From Hydrogenothermaceae bacterium (GTDB lineage Bacteria; Aquificota; Aquificia; Aquificales; Hydrogenothermaceae), in the NCBI GenBank assembly GCA_026985705.1, contig JALSPY010000301.1, positions 1 through 6,004 on the forward strand: a DNA stretch of 6,004 bases, written 5' to 3'. Both the position numbers and the translations under genes were made by a program. Of this stretch, positions 5,254 through 6,004 are shown in pieces; the first letter of the stretch is position 1; each line of letters starts with the position of its first letter. A model generated the notes under the pieces. That model was not told the origin of the DNA and did not search any database. It saw only the letters and a program-made list of their open reading frames with translations.

Positions 5254-6004
5254 TTAACAGGCTTTTACCTTATCTAAAAACTTCTTAGTTATCTCTGCCA
5301 CATTTTGACCTGTAAATCCGAATTCTTTCATTAAAACATCACCGGGAGCTGATAATCCAAATCCTTCCATACCAATTATTAAGCTGTTATCTCCGACTAT
5401 ATCCTTCCAACCAAAACTTATTCCAGCTTCAATAACAACTTTAGGAATATCATCAGGAATAACCTTCTTTCTATAACCTTCATCCTGTTCTTTAAATATT
5501 TCCCAAGAAGGCATAGATACAACTCTGGCTTTTATACCTTCCTCCTTTAGTAATTCTTTAGCCTCTAAAGCTACATTTACCTCTGAACCAGTGGCTACTA
5601 AGATAACATCTACATTGCTTTCATCTACAAGGATGTAAGCTCCTCTTTTTACTCCCTCAGATATAGGATACTTTTCTGGGTCTAATACAGGGACATTTTG
5701 TCTAGTTAAAACTAACATTACAGGTTTTTTTCTACTGATGGCAAGTTTCCAAGCTTCCACAGTTTCGTTTGCATCAGCTGGTCTTATAACTGTGATATTT
5801 GGCATAGCTCTAAAACTCATAAGTTGCTCTATAGGTTGGTGTGTAGGTCCATCTTCTCCAACTCCTATACTATCATGTGAAAAAACAAATATTGAATGTA
5901 TATCCATTAATGCAGCCATTCTTATTGCAGGTCTCATATAGTTTGAGAAAACAAAGAATGTTGCCCCAAATGGTATCAATCCACCATGTAAAGCCATTCC
6001 ATTT
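5254..6004 (-). CDS. tkt: Transketolase, C-terminal part (partial, 5' end off the window)
   Basis: Transketolase is a thiamine-diphosphate enzyme that moves two-carbon ketol units between sugar phosphates in the non-oxidative pentose phosphate (or Calvin-type) pathway. The window holds the last 249 codons and the frame is open to the right edge. The ATG at 5997 is internal: the preceding codons encode Asn-Gly, giving the family motif NGMALHGG. Next come GATFFVFSNYMRPAIR, then HDSIGVGEDGPTHQP with the conserved catalytic-site histidine, RPADANE, and TRQNVP, all from the pyrimidine-binding domain. The C-terminal domain follows with ILVATGSEVNVALEA, VVSMPSWEIF, EAGISFGW and FGLSAPGDVLMKEFGFT. 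These are full-length transketolase features rather than the split archaeal type, though the N-terminal half is not visible. The stop TAA (5254-5256) is followed by the transposase relic, and no strong terminator is seen. It shares glyceraldehyde-3-phosphate with GAPDH downstream. Confidence 0.97.
   Translation of the reverse strand, partial: NGMALHGGLIPFGATFFVFSNYMRPAIRMAALMDIHSIFVFSHDSIGVGEDGPTHQPIEQLMSFRAMPNITVIRPADANETVEAWKLAISRKKPVMLVLTRQNVPVLDPEKYPISEGVKRGAYILVDESNVDVILVATGSEVNVALEAKELLKEEGIKARVVSMPSWEIFKEQDEGYRKKVIPDDIPKVVIEAGISFGWKDIVGDNSLIIGMEGFGLSAPGDVLMKEFGFTGQNVAEITKKFLDKVKAC

Noticed and set aside
5738..5941. Plus-strand open frame of 67 codons inside transketolase.
   Set aside because: It is antisense to strongly conserved transketolase motifs and has no own ribosome binding site.
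5254..5997. Transketolase read as a complete 247-residue gene starting at ATG 5997.
   Set aside because: The upstream Asn-Gly codons continue the family motif NGMALHGG and the frame stays open to the window edge, so this is the C-terminal part of a longer gene.

Overview
The window comes from an AT-rich bacterial chromosome that by eye is roughly one third G+C. The protein set is housekeeping: DnaE, GAPDH, transketolase, an aldo/keto reductase and a rubredoxin. Lys/Glu/Ile-rich proteins, A-ending codons, a rubredoxin and UUG starts behind strong Shine-Dalgarno sequences suggest a thermophilic, microaerophilic or anaerobic lineage. A low-GC member of the Aquificota, such as a Sulfurihydrogenibium-like Hydrogenothermaceae, is my best guess, but it rests on composition and protein flavour only.

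Layout from left to right. Positions 1-547 (minus) hold the N-terminal PHP domain of the replicative DNA polymerase III alpha subunit, cut off by the window edge. Positions 548-724 are an AT-rich leader with a small palindrome just upstream of the dnaE ribosome binding site. Positions 725-1215 (minus) hold a two-gene mini-operon: a 94-residue two-helix membrane protein followed by a 63-residue acidic protein, both unrecognised, driven by a clear extended -10 promoter. Positions 1365-2120 (plus) hold an alpha/beta hydrolase, the only plus-strand gene, divergent from the mini-operon and convergent with the rubredoxin. Positions 2139-4460 (minus) hold, in transcription order, aldo/keto reductase, GAPDH and rubredoxin. 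Positions 4476-5253 are an apparently empty 778-bp stretch. On the minus strand I read decayed pieces of a DDE transposase from 5250 down to 4648, and the rest is AT-rich leader with a likely promoter for the reductase. Positions 5254-6004 (minus) hold the C-terminal part of transketolase, cut by the right edge.

Transketolase and GAPDH meet at glyceraldehyde-3-phosphate, so the right half is a loose central-carbon cluster (non-oxidative pentose phosphate pathway and glycolysis/gluconeogenesis). The reductase and rubredoxin are redox proteins in the same direction. They may be partly co-transcribed, but -10 boxes upstream of both the reductase and gap, and a hairpin between gap and the rubredoxin, suggest several transcription units.

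I see no CRISPR array, phage module, defence system or obviously novel multi-gene system. The most interesting items are the undetected transposase relic, a CTGTAAA...CAGA element shared by the dnaE and gap leaders, the hairpin over the gap stop codon, and the unnamed membrane/acidic protein pair.
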